Below are positions 43,322 through 55,199 of a stretch of DNA of 64,000 bases, piece after piece. The DNA is taken from assembly GCA_023078555.1 (NCBI GenBank), contig CM041203.1:4548538-4612537 (forward strand), read 5' to 3'. The position numbers and the translations under genes were made by a program. Numbering within the stretch: position 1 is the first letter of the stretch; each line of letters begins with the position of its first letter. The stretch comes from Ulva prolifera. Its lineage: Eukaryota > Chlorophyta > Ulvophyceae > Ulvales > Ulvaceae. The notes beneath the pieces were generated by a model. That model was given only the letters and a program-made list of their open reading frames with translations. It made no database searches and had not been told where the DNA came from.

Positions 43322-46300
43322 ATGGCTTTCGCGAATCATAGCTGCGGCAGAGACTCGATAAACGCCAGAAATGGTCATAGGAGAATCCACAACTATTCAG
43401 CTAGACATGTGGCGCGCAGCATCGCTGCGTTTGGTGTGATCGATGGCAAGCACGTTGCCGTAGTTGGCTCGGGCCCAGCGGGACTCGGTGCTGCAGCGCA
43501 CTTGGTGACTCTGGGGGCGCACGTCGACATTTTCGCACACCCCGGAGGCTCGCGCGCTCCAAACGGCGAGTCCTGCCAGCAGGTGTCGGGATGGCCTGTG
43601 CTCATCAGCACGACAACTGCCGAGGCGGTAAAAGCAGCCGGACTTAGCTTACAAGTTGGGACAGAACACAAGTGTGGCACTGATCGCATCCACAGCCATC
43701 TCAGAGTGTCACATCATATTGTTATTTGTTCAGCGTGGGGAGTATTGCATTGTGCACGCTTCGATCAGAGCGCGAGGGCGAGGGCAAAGCTCAAGGCGCC
43801 TGAGCATCGAGTACGCTATGATGCCGTTGTTCTGATCGGAAAAGGCTCGTACAATGTCCTTGGGCATTGGATGCTGTACATAACTTGTGACGCGGCACCC
43901 ACACTGCAAACCTGATTACTAGAAACACCGCACAGTGCCAAAGGGAATCCGATGTGGATCGCCTATATCGGGCAACGATACTTCCCCAAAACCAATGCTC
44001 TGCCATTTAGATTTCTTGGCTCTCAAATCGTGGACACAGACAGTGTGGCGTTCTGTGGGCTCGATGGGCAGCCAGACCTGGGCACCTCCAGCACTGGCCA
44101 CCAACACAGGCAAGCAGCAGCAGGCGAGGCAGTCGCTTGGATCACGACAACTCAAGAGCTGGCCGACCACATTTACAGCCAGTGCCAACGAGCCCACGGC
44201 CCAAAGGTGCGACAGTGCCAGCATCATCCCACATCCCATCACCACTGCACAGCCACCATGGCGCTGTCAACTGCTGCTCGGGGCACAGAAAAGAACGCTC
44301 CTACATCTCACGTAGGCCACTGCTCCTGTGCTGATCATGCCGTTGTCAGCGACCCGCAGGCACCCATGGGCGCCAGTCTGAAAACACCACAGTCCGCCAC
44401 AGCCGTCCGATCCGCGAGGGCGCCAGCCAGTGTGGCAGCTCATGCACAGCTTGGCACACGGGCGGGGTGGTCTGCAGGTGACAGTGCACCGTGGCCACAT
44501 CCTCACAGGAGGCGACCCCGCCGCTGGCAAGCTCGTGTTTGAGGACGCTGACGGCGAGGAGGTGGCGGTGGAGGCCGACTTGGTCGTCGCCGCCGACGGC
44601 CCCCGCTCCCTGACTCAAGCCCTCCTGCAACAGAATGTGTGCTCCACCCGTGTGTTCCACAGGCAGCGTCGGAGATGCAGGTGGCACCGTAGTGACCGCA
44701 GCTCCGCCTCTGCGTGCGCGCCCGGTGCCGATGTGTGCATTGTGAACGCCTTTGTGCGATACGGTCGTCTAGAACGCTGACACTCTGCCACACGAGAGCT
44801 CCTGCAGCGGTTACACTTGTTGAGGCAATGCAGTGGTATAGCGGCCACAGCTTGCCACTCTTGTGTCTGATTGCGCGCATGGACCAAGCGGTCCTTGACA
44901 CGCGATAATGCGGCAGCGCCTGGAGACGGTGTGGCCTGCATTCAAGGGTGTAGCAGCGTTCGCATGTACACCAGCACGCTGCCTGCAACTCCCGAAGATC
45001 TCCTCTCGCCTCCCCTTGGAGCATCATACAGAACATTGTAGCCAAAAAAAAATTCATGTACAGTATCCATGGAAGCACCGCTAGATATCGCATAGATACT
45101 TGTGCAGGCTGCGGTGACCCGCATGCCACAAACACCTCACCTCCACAGCTCGCCCACTCCGCCTCCACAGCCCATCTGAAGACTCTGCTTTTGCAGGACC
45201 CAGACTTTACGGCGACCACAGCACAGGCCAGCGCCAAAACTCTCCGGTTCTCCCTCGCCGATGCCGGCAGCCCCGCAGCGTGGCCGGCCCTTGAGACGGT
45301 GGGCGGGGCCGCCTGCCGCGCGACGCTGCCGCCGGCCGTGGCGCACGCGCCGGGGCGGTCGCAGCACACGTTCCGGGCGGCGCCCGGTGTGGAGCCCAGC
45401 GGTGCCGCGCTGACGGTGACGTCCGCTGTCGGTGGCACGGCGGCCGCGGTGGCGCTGACGGTTGACTCGGAGTGCGCCCCCACCTGCGCCGTCCCCAGCC
45501 ACACGACCATGCATGCACAGTGTTGCAGGTAACAGCCGGAAGTGTGGCAGAGGAGGCCGACCCACACGGAGTCCAGCTAGACTCTGGCGTAGTGGCCGAG
45601 GTCTTCCGTGCTGGGAACCCCTCGAGTGCATGTTGCTTAGAACTGTTCAAGCTGCTAGCTGGCTATTGGCCACAATGCTACGCTAGGAGACAGTTCCACT
45701 GTCCCACAGTCATTTGCACGGCCAGCTGCTACATGCTGGCCACCAAACGAGAGCGGTGGCAGGTACGGGGTAAGCTCGGGTGGTGGCGGGGTGCCTGCTG
45801 CCGCCGATGCCGAGGGGATGCCTTGTCTCCAAGTGTTCAGCATGGTTGCGCAGGAACTTACTGTTGCACCTGGCGCTGCCTCCACGCACTTCTATACCGC
45901 TGCAATGATTGTTGGGGGCCTGCAGTTGCAAGTCTCTGCGCATGCATGCGTAGCTTGCACGGTACGTGGGCTGGCACTGCCACGTCGCCAAGAGACGTGG
46001 CGCCGTGCAGGTGGTGGGAAGAGAGCCGGACGTCAGAGGAGACATTGCAGTGGCTTGAGCATGCCTTCCCGCATGCTCCGCGGCTTTGGCTTGAGGAGGC
46101 CGCGGCGGCAAGCGTCAGCGCCCGTGCCGGCGACGCGGGGGACCTGAGGTGCGCCACCCAGCTGCTGTAGCCACATATCGGTGCTGAGTCAGTGCTGAGT
46201 CAGACGCTTCAGGGGCACCCTAGGTCCTTGCTGACTCTGCCGAACGCAGCTCACTGCATGGGAGGCCGGCATCGCGCACCCAAGCCGCCGGTGGCTGTGC

Positions 46301-47296
46301 AACGCAAGCTGTGCAACGGTCCGGGCAAGGGGCAGTCGCGCCTAGCAGCGCCCGCCGCTGGTATGGTCATGCATGTGTAGCGGTTCTCGAGTTTTGGCTG
46401 TCACCAGCATGTATTACTGTGCGTAACTGTGTGTGTTACAAGGACACATCAAGCAAGGCAGGTAGCGCCGCGAGCGTGACTGTGTGTACTACCTGCCTCC
46501 CTGGCTTTGCCCTTGTGACGCACAGACGGGCGCCTTCTGTTCACCTCCGCACCTGCACTCACATGCACCCCAGCTCCAGTGTGAGCCGGCTGCTGAGGGG
46601 GGCCATGAGCAACACAGTGGCGTGATCATCTGCGCACTGTGATGGAGACGCTGTGGGAGCATCCAGATGGTGTGAACATCTCGCACACACGGCATCTCCG
46701 CATTCCACCCATCTTCTCCTCATCCCATCCTCACCGGCATGCTCAGTCATAACTGCTCTGACACCGACTGTTATGCACTCGCTCCTCACACCTCCTCCCA
46801 GCTTGTTTTGTACGCGGCACCAGTGCATGCCGCACATGCATGCAGGGCTCATGAGTTTGTCCAGCTCAGCAAGCTCGGCAGCGGCCGCGCGGTGCTCCTC
46901 GGCCACTCCATGTCCGCCTGCCTAAGTCTCGGCTGCAACACCGCGCTCGCGGACGCTGCTGCGCTGGGCGCTGCTGTGCGTGCTGTGGACGGCGACCTCG
47001 CGGCGGCGGCGGCGGCGTTCACGGCCGCGAGGCTGCCGGAGGTGGAGGCCTTGCAGGAGGACATGCGCGACGTGCACGCCGTCGCGATGTACCCTCTACA
47101 AGCAACGCCCCCTCTTCCAGCGCCGCCGGTGCCTGTGCCGATGCTGGTTGCGCTGCTGGAGCGGGTGCTTGCGTTGTTGTGGAACCTCGTGCATCGGGCT
47201 GCTCCAGGTGCCCCCTCCTCCTCCCTCACGTGGCGATCCGCGACGTTTGCATCATCTGGAAGTTTGATGTATTTGCGTTGCACCTCGGCCTTGTGA
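43322..47296 (+). CDS. KMO-like FAD-dependent monooxygenase, GD motif disrupted
   Basis: Exons that close in phase are about 43322-43672, about 44415-44636, 45197-45528, 46011-46148 and 46846-47207; at least one exon between the first two is missing from my reading. The N-terminus is basic and hydroxylated, like an organelle transit peptide, then VAVVGSGPAGLGAAAHL is the Rossmann FAD-binding motif. Exon 2 ends with VEADLVVAADGPRS, the DG motif of class A flavoprotein monooxygenases. HAFPHAPRLWLEEA matches the kynurenine 3-monooxygenase segment before the second FAD motif. In the last exon AVLLGHSMSACLSLGCNTAL aligns with the usual LLGDAAHSMSP...G.N.AL but lacks the three residues DA(A/G). The Asp normally contacts FAD, so activity is doubtful. 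The frame after 47,207 may run to 47,296 or splice again. Confidence 0.65.
44821..44865 (+). mobile_element. 45-bp palindromic element, decayed right arm
   Basis: Left arm tgaggcaatgcagtg and loop gtatagcggccacag match the family well; the right arm (cttgccactcttgtg) is degenerate. It lies in an intron of the monooxygenase gene. Confidence 0.5.
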
Positions 47297-48699
47297 CAGT
47301 GCATGTGCTCTGTGTTGCTGGGCGTGTTGAGCCCACAGCAGACACCTGCGGAGTGTCTGCTGTAGGGTCATCAGAGGGGCTGACATCGCCACACCATATG
47401 GCGTCATCAACATATGTATGGCGTCATCAACATGTCCCACACACCCCAGCAACACTACCTCTGTGATGAGTGCGGCGTGGTGCGGGAGGCGCGGGTGTTG
47501 CCACGTCAGAGGCCGTCCCCTCTGCAACACAAATCACGCCATGCATGCAGCCTTATAGCACCCGAGAATGCCTTGCCATCGAGCCCACAGGCGCCGCAGC
47601 ATTCAATACTGGAGTGCATGCAGGGCTGGTGCAGTCAAAGTGGAAGCCCTGGGAGCCGCGTGGCGGTGCTTCGGCGACGGTCGGCCGTCAAGGCCCCTCT
47701 CGCGGCGGCGCCTGGGCCACAGTGGGTGTTGTGATCTTCGGTTGCCTGCTGAAGGTGGCGTCCATGGCATGATCTACCAAGGCGGGCGCTTCAGTCGGTC
47801 TGCACAGCCATGCATGTGCTCTGGCACCAGAGGCCCAATGCGCTGTTACCAGTGCTTGTTTCGTATGACATGGGGCAAGCCTGTGCATGCAGTGGCGCTG
47901 GCAACACATGCATGCCACCCAACAGCCCTAGGCATGCAACCGCCGTCCTGAAGTTTGCACTTGTGTGGCAATCTGGGCCTGCGACTGGGGCCATGCTGGT
48001 GGATTCCTGTGGCAGTGTACGCCTGTGTGCGTGTATGTTGGAAGCCCAACTATGGCGAAGCAGGTAGCACCGCAGGAACCGCGTGCGCTACAGACACAGG
48101 ATCGCCGTCGTGAGCGTGTGCTTGTAAGCTGGTGTGTTCGTATTCATATGCCCATGCGATACAAATTGAATGGAGAATCGTGGCAATCAGCAGTCCCATC
48201 CTGTCTTGACCATCGAGAAGGTGAAACCGTCGCGTAATGTGTTGCAAGGCTGGCTGATGCAGGATATGCGCATGCGTGGCCACTTGCACAATGTCTGCAA
48301 TCCGATAAGCAACAGCTGGCATGCTGATATACGAGATGTCATGAACACGATATTCGCTGACCGCTCCGAGGCCGGGTGCAAGCTGCCATGAAGGTGCTGC
48401 GCCATGCCCCACAAGCGCGCTGGTGTCTCGGAAATAACTTTCAACCTGAAGTTGAGGTCTGGACTCTTTGAAGAACTGCATTGAGCTTTCACCAGGCACG
48501 CATGGAATGCTGATTTCGTTTTGAGTGCTTGACATCAGAGGCTCGGGGCCGTGTCCCATGGCTGACCGGCATTTCTCTGAAACTCCTGAACTGCAATTCA
48601 ATCAACTTTTAAGCGGACACGTAGATCTGCACCTCGTAGTCTCAGCTGTTGGCGCTGGTGCAGTCTTAAGCGAACTCCTTTGCTGGCCGATTTTAGACA
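47297..48699. other. Intergenic, nothing recognised except a short repeat core
   Basis: Short unrelated frames only. Near 48,058 the block aagcaggtagcaccgcagg belongs to the repeat core also seen at 32,580, 46,459, 52,170 and 61,330. Confidence 0.4.
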
Positions 48700-50508
48700 A
48701 TGGAAGGTGAGCCTACCCCAGAAGATGACAAGTGGAGCCAGCTCTGTCGTCGCCTTCGGATGCATCCGTCAGCTGCGCCGGGCTGGAAGATGCTCGTTGC
48801 CAAGCCAGAACACGCCATGTGGACATACTTTGTTAGCATGATTTTGGCAGTGCTGTTATTCGCAGTATTGTTCTTTGGCGGGTTTGATCGACCAACATAC
48901 CACATAGCGGTACCAGCATTTGGTGCTTATGACATCTTTGCTGGCATCTGCTTCGGGACTATACCGTTTTGGACCAACTTTCGCAGCCACTGCCATTGGA
49001 CGGACCGGTGCAGGCGTGATCATGCTTGCTGTATGCTCCTTATCGATCATGTGTTTCCTGGGGCCACCCAGCTACGTCCCGTTCAACAGCAGGGCGACCA
49101 CAAGTGTCCTTCTGTTATCCGCAATCTTCTTTGTTTGTCTGTCAGGCGAGGCTGGTGGGAATCCTGGAAAAGTTCCTGATGTGCCACACTCCACATTGAA
49201 GCAGCCGATTCTGAGGGCAGGAAGCGAGGCAGTCCGTGGGCTGAACTCCATATCTGACTTCTCGGTAGCACGGTCGATGTTCATCAAGGTAAGGTGCGCA
49301 CTGTATGTCCTGTATGTACGTTGAATGCAGAAGGTCATGCTGATTCATGTGCCATGGAGGCCTGTGGTCAAAGCTGCTGTTCTGCGATGGAGCTTGATGT
49401 TGCAGCTAGGGCAGAGCATGCACGTGTGTGAACGCAATTCAGGTTTCCTGAATTACATACGGCAACCTGTTGGCCTACTGAATGGAGCCACAGCAATCAC
49501 ACACTACCATGGCATAGCTTCGGTTTTGCATATATTTTGGCTGTATGCAAGGTGTCCAACGTCCGCAACATAGAAACTATAGGCACACTTTCGGCACATG
49601 CCGCATATCAAGGTATCTTCATTGACTTGAACGCTGGTCCCTCCATATCTAAGTGATGATGTCAGGCATACAGGCTCAGCCCCCGTGCCTATGGTTTGGC
49701 CTGGCCTCCCCTTGCAGTAAGTATCTGGCCATGGCTTCCCTCACAGCCACTCTTTCTGGCATCTCGCTTGGAGTGATAGTCTTGGTAGGACTCTTTGGAG
49801 TCGGTTTGCAGCAGAGCCGGACGGGGCAGAGGTCTGAGTCTCAACTGGCTGCGCATGGTCGCTTGAAGATGACTGATTGTGCAATACCTTTGTGCCACCT
49901 CTTGCAACCTTGTAGATGGCCTGATCTCTGGACAATGGCACTAGCGCACTTCACAGTCCTCTGATTTGGCACCGAATTGAGGCCAGCCAACGACCTGCAG
50001 GCTGCTTGTGGGAGCCTGCATGCTGGAACTCATCTGCGATCTGGGCAGCCTGGTGACCACCCTTTTGATGCTGTACTCTGACACCGCCGCTGCCACGCGA
50101 CTGGACACAACAGACGATGACTTAGCCAGCCTCAGACGAAATATCGCATTTGCCTACACTTCATGCGCTCTGTCTCTCATGTCGTTTGTGGTTTCATCTG
50201 TGGGTGTCGCGAGGGTGTACAAGGGGCTGCGGCAAGCAGTCCGGCGGTCCTCGGCAGCCGTCCGCACTGGCCTCGCCCGCGTCGCTGTGGCCCCCGTGAT
50301 GGTGCGACCCTTGGACGACAGCACTTTTGTCGATTCTGTCTCTGTAGTTGCTAGACCCAGGATCACTCTCAGCTCTACTATGCAGAAGTCTCATGCACAT
50401 GTCCTGACAGCGGAGCAGGATGATGAAATACCAGAGGTCCATAGCACAGCTCTCGACTCGACTACACATCATGCAGGCCACCCAGCAGTCCGCATTGCGA
50501 CTGCTTAA
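48700..50508 (+). pseudogene. Unrecognised multi-pass membrane protein, tandem copy 1 (frameshifted)
   Basis: Exons 48700-49288, 49674-49831 and 50001-50508 align with the copies at 52,908 and 57,384. Exon 1 starts MEGEPTPEDDKWSQLC, then a conserved MHPSAA motif and hydrophobic helices (MWTYFVSMILAVLLFAVLFF; IMLAVCSLSIMCFLG; VLLLSAIFFVCLSG). Exon 2 has WFGLASPCSKYLAMASL and one helix. Exon 3 has a soluble part (LDTTDDDLASL) and a helix before VARVYKGLRQAVRRSSAAVR. Exon 1 changes frame at about 48,945-48,962: the first frame ends in GAYDIFAGICFG and homology resumes as LYRFGPTFAA one base over. About six helices are expected. I do not recognise the family. A possible fourth exon (KLHVPERHVNACRES, from 50,742) follows. 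An assembly error could mimic the frameshift. Confidence 0.6.
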
Positions 50509-51054
50509 TGGCAAGTGAACATCTGCATTGATCAATCTACTGATTTTGTGAGCGTGCTTGTGCAAAGCAGCAGCCCCCTGCACATCCAGTGGAATCACTC
50601 TCAAGTACAACTGCTCTGGGGACGACATGGAAGGAGGTCGCGCATCCTGTGGCACGTAAACCACATCCCAGAAGCCCCAGCGTCTGGATCTCTCTCCGCA
50701 AAACTGCGGGTCAGCAGCGGCTTCTCTGTTTTTCACAGCAAGCTTCATGTGCCTGAACGCCATGTCAATGCCTGTCGGGAGTCACTTGATGACATCAACT
50801 TGCATCGCATCAGGGTATTTTTCTACGCAGTGATGGAGGCTCCCGATGTGTAAGATGCCGCTATGCCACGCTTTGTTCATGCTACAGTCACATCAAGATT
50901 TGAATGCTGCGCAGACACCTCTGAAACCTCCGCGTCAGTGCCGCAGCCGCAGCTGCATGCCTCGCAGGTTCCGATGTAGCGGTTGGTCCGGTTGGGGGTG
51001 TTGCTGTTCGCCCGTTGCGTCTCTCGGAGCTGGCGCGTGTTGCTCCTGTATGTG

Positions 51055-51265
51055 TAAGTAAAAGTAAATCTAGATTTACTGAGCCGTATCCTATTGGACA
51101 TTGACAACTCCGAATTAACGGGACCACATACGCCGAAGGGGTAAACCACCTGGAAACCCCCCTCAGACGACCGTACGCAACTCACAGGGCCTCCTCCTGT
51201 GCTAAGCGAGGTGGTCACGTGCGGCCGTTTCAATTCCCCAAAGCGCACGCAGAATCGAACCCACG
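51055..51265 (-). repeat. Dispersed repeat family B with tRNA-like B box (possible SINE)
   Basis: On the minus strand GGTTCGATTCT at 51,261-51,251 is a good RNA polymerase III B box. About 110 bases downstream comes the block ggcgtatgtggtcccgttaa ... gtccaataggatacggctca shared with 34,909 and 38,767. No convincing A box or full tRNA fold could be traced, so SINE status is tentative. Confidence 0.45.
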
Positions 51266-51731
51266 ACCTCCTGAAACGTGTGTTGCCAGCCAGGGCCTGC
51301 GGCAGCATGTGGTCTGGCTGCTTCGTGTAGTACCGGCTTTCAGAGCTGTCTATTTGCAAACGGACTGGCTATGCCATTTTGGCAAACGCTTTTGTTTTGC
51401 AAACCTAAGTACAAATCTAAAAATCATGAGTCCGGGCGTACAGGAAGAAAGGGGTCACAGCCAGAGCTCACCACACACCACATGCGCTACACTGTTACAA
51501 GGGCAGATTTAGATGAACATGTAGGCGTACAGGTAGCACCCCAGGCAACCCAAACGCCGAACAGCATCTTCAGCAGGAGAGGCTGCAGCCCAACATCACG
51601 ACCACGCTGCTTAACCCACACCGTATCATGGCGCGCTATGCTATCGCGTCGGTGGTGGAACTTCACAGCAGGAGGCTTTCACGCGGCGGCTTCGGCCTCG
51701 GCCTCGGCCGCCTTGGTCTCTTGGCCGATGT

Positions 51732-51753
51732 AGCAGCAGCAGCAGCAGCAGCT
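51732..51753 (+). repeat. AGC trinucleotide run
   Basis: Seven consecutive AGC units in a GC-rich stretch without a supported gene. Confidence 0.8.
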
Positions 51754-52030
51754 CCTCCACAACCTGCCACCACACCCTCGGCCACACAGGCCTCGTTCGC
51801 GCCTGATCCTTCCCATGGGGTCCAGGCTTCGGCAACCAACATCCTGCAAGCTGCTCCAGCATGCTCTGCCTGAGCCTCAGCGCTCGCCGTACTGGCTGCC
51901 ACTGTCTTCCCCTGAACTATCCCAAGCTGGCATAAGGCGGCGCGCTGCTCTCCCATGCAGCCGACCAGCCCGACTCCTCAGCCGCCCCTGTTGCGGACAC
52001 GCCTGATCTCTTTGATGGCGCCTGTGTGTG

Positions 52031-52075
52031 TGTGGCGATCCAGTGATATGACCGCTGTACCACTGGATTGCCACA
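52031..52075 (-). mobile_element. 45-bp palindromic (MITE-like) element
   Basis: Arms TGTGGCGATCCAGTG (52,031-52,045) and CACTGGATTGCCACA (52,061-52,075) with one mismatch, loop atatgaccgctgtac. Flanks GTGTG and GTATG agree at four of five bases. Confidence 0.7.
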
Positions 52076-52907
52076 GTATGGCTGTTGGCGGGCGCAGGTG
52101 GCATGTGCAGCGGTATCGGTGTCCTGGTCTATGTTGCGTGCTGGTGGTTGCGTGGGTGTCTTCGTGCCTTGCGGTGCCACCTGCTTCTCTGGCTTGTCCT
52201 TAACACGTGTCCACGGCTGCTTCCGAGCCGGCGAGGCGTTGTCTATCACGGGGCCAGCTTGCGAGAGCTTTGCGCCAGTCGCGACTCAGTACATCGTGAA
52301 ACATGCACTCTGAGGCTTCCTGCAGGTGTGACGTGGCGTGGCGAAGTTGAAGCGGTGATGCTCGCACACTCGATGCATGTGCGGCAACATTAGTTGATCG
52401 TAGGCATGCGCCGCGAGCGTCCCAGTGTTCGCCAAAGTCAGGAAGAGCTTCCCATACTCCATGTTGCAGATTTGCGTCAGGCTTTTTCTATCAGGCGCTC
52501 TGGATTGACACCGAACGTATCGCTGCTCAACACTTTGTGCTATGAAAGATCCGTGTGTTGAACCTCTTGCAACAAATTCTGGGAGAGATTTTACAAAGCA
52601 TAGCTAATAATTCATGTCAAGCTGGTCCTAATGGATATGTAAGCCCTGGGTTTCCCACGCACCAATGCAACTCAGCTGCGGTTCGGCCCATTACTGGATC
52701 TCCCACGCCCGTCAAGTGCCCAGTCGAGACTACCGGGAGATATTCAAGTGCTATGTTTGCTGGTTGACACCTGTTTGCTCTTTTGTTACCACAACCTCGA
52801 CGGCAGCATGAGCAGAACCACTCACTTCATTAGGTCATCCTGGCTGCCGACATTGGTGCAGGCACAGGAATATTGTACACTGGCTTTGATCGTAGCCAGT
52901 GTAGATC

Positions 52908-54941
52908 ATGGAAGGCGGCACTGACTCAGATCAGGATTGATGGAGACGGTTGTGCCATCGGCTGCAGATGCATCCTTCAGCTGCGTCTACTTGGACGATG
53001 ATATCTGTCAGACTAGGGCGTGCCATGTTGATTTACTTCGTGAGCGCATTTCTGGCCTTTCTGGGATTCTCTGTGCTGTTCTTCGTCGGACTTCCCCAAC
53101 TCATGTCTCCTTCTACAGTACCAGCGACAATTATGCTAGTCTCTCACGCATGTTTTGCATGTGGCCAGTACCGGTTCGGTCCAAACTTTGCAGCATATGC
53201 AGTCGGACGGATCACTGGAGGAGTGTTTGTACTGGCTGTGAACGTCTGGTGCGTCATGTGTTACCTAGGCCCTCCCAGCTATGTGCCATTCAATAGCAAG
53301 ACTATCACAACAGGCTTGCTGCTGCCTCCAGTGTTCTTCATACTTTTGAGTGGTGAGGATGGCGCGTCTCCTGCAAAAGGTTCCTGATGTGCCACATCCA
53401 ACGTTCAAGCTACCAATTTTCAGAGCTACAAGTGAGGCTATTCATGGCATGAACACTATGACTGACTTCTCTGTGGCACGCTCGATGTTTCTCAAGGTAC
53501 GACGCACATGTGTGCTCCTGCAATCATGCTCATCCACGTACCCAGGACTACCCGTCCTGAATTCCCATCAGGAGTGGTGCTGTGCTACCGATAGCTACGT
53601 AGAATGAATGTGCAACACTCCTGCATTCCACACTGCATGCGGTGATTTGTGAGGCCGAAGTCAGCACGAGCACCTACTCAACATCCGGCATGCGGCACAA
53701 CGTCACGACGTCGTTGATTGCATCGCTTAGCTATGATCGCCGTTTGTGCTTCGTATCACCTGATATGCTTCAGGTGTACATTGACTGCCAAGCAACTGCG
53801 TAGGCATGTTCTAATTTCATTCCTCACATAGCCCATGCTGTTGGACTGGCATGTTCATCCATACAGAGGGTATCACAACCCTGGTGCAGGCTCAAGAGCC
53901 GTGCTTCTGGTTTGGCCTACCCTCCTCCTGTGGGCATTACTTGACACTGGCTTCCCTGACGACCTCTCTGTCTTTCATCGCTATTGCAAGTCTGACTATG
54001 GTGGTGCACTCGGGTGTGGAGTCGGCGAACAGCGATAAGGGGCGCAGGTCCGAGTTTGCAGTGGCATCTTCTTTTCGCTTTATGCTCGTAGAGAACTGTG
54101 TCAATGCTATCATTACGACGACTCATTATTGGGCCATTGCACCATCGGGGCCGAATCATTGGACCACCGTGTTCTCACAAGTCAATTTTTACTTACAACT
54201 CTGTGAGAAGTCAAATTGGATCGGGCCGCTTCAGTCAGCTTACTCTGGTGCACCTATGAGGAATTTGATCTCGAACACGTAAAGCATGTGCAAGTAAGAT
54301 TGAATCACAAACTCCACTACTCTGAGCTCAGTCGGCCATCGGACTGGACCAGCAAGGCGTCCTACTCTTATGGTCGGACCATTCTGCTTCAACCTGCCGG
54401 CCCAGGTTTGGACCATCAAGGATTTCACCTTCGGCAACTTGCGGTGACACGGTGTGCCGGTGCATGGCCTCTGGTGAAGTGGCGTAGGTTGGCCTACCCT
54501 GTTGCAACAGTGCCCTCGGCCAGCCCAATACGCCTCTAGTTTGACACCTTCTTGAGGCTGGTACAGCGATTGTGCACCTGCAGGCTGAATGTCGGGGACC
54601 GGTCGCTGGAGCTCGTGTGCGACATGGGAGTCCTGGCAGCCACCCTCTTGAAATTGCACTCTGACACTGCAGCCGCAAGGCGGCTGGACACAACAGACGA
54701 TGACTTGGCCAGCCTGGAACGAGACATCGCATTCGCCTACGTCTCATGTGCTCTGTCCGTCACATCGTTTGCGGTATCGTCCGTGGGTGTCGCGAGGGTG
54801 GTCTTTGGGCTACGGCAAGCGTTGCGCCGCTCCTCGGCAGCCGTCTGCACCGGCCTCGCCCGTATTGCTGCCGCCCCCGGTGCAGGTGCGGCCTCGGAAC
54901 AGCAGCTGGTTCATTGTGGATCTGTGCTGGGCAAGCCCTGA
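52908..54941 (+). pseudogene. Unrecognised multi-pass membrane protein, tandem copy 2 (nonsense and frameshift)
   Basis: Exons 52908-53497 (approximate end), 53890-54047 and 54584-54941 correspond one to one with the neighbouring copies. Exon 1 opens MEGGTDSDQD and meets TGA at 52,938-52,940, where copies 1 and 3 have Lys and Glu before a conserved Trp. Homology then continues (MHPSAASTWTMISV; MLIYFVSAFLAFLGFSVLFF; SYVPFNSKTIT). Near 53,374-53,380 an extra A in aaaa breaks the frame before the conserved VPDVPHPTFKLPIF. Exon 3 stops at 54,941, although the next in-phase sequence (TLSASVQNCHAHVLTEEQD) still resembles the copy 1 tail. Two or three independent lesions make a pseudogene the simplest reading. 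The 5' flank (near 52,680) is also duplicated at about 57,220. Confidence 0.65.
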
Positions 54942-55199
54942 GATGAGATGACCCTCAGCGCTTCTGTGCAGAACTGCCATGCCCATGTGCTCACCGAGGA
55001 GCAGGACAACGATGAAGCTGCAGACCTCTCTCGCGGTCCAGCCTTTGCGTCGAGCACCCAGCGGATCGTGTTGCGACCCCACGTTGCAACCGTGACGTAC
55101 ACAAATGTGTCGATCGGATTCCTGATGACGTCGCAGCACAGAGTCGCGCTGCAGCAGCTCACACCGATTCTGGTACGATCACCGTAGTGCATCTGCTCC

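Noticed and set aside
51240..51310. A complete tRNA gene on the minus strand
   Set aside because: Only the B box and T-arm are recognisable; no acceptor stem, D-arm or anticodon arm can be folded.
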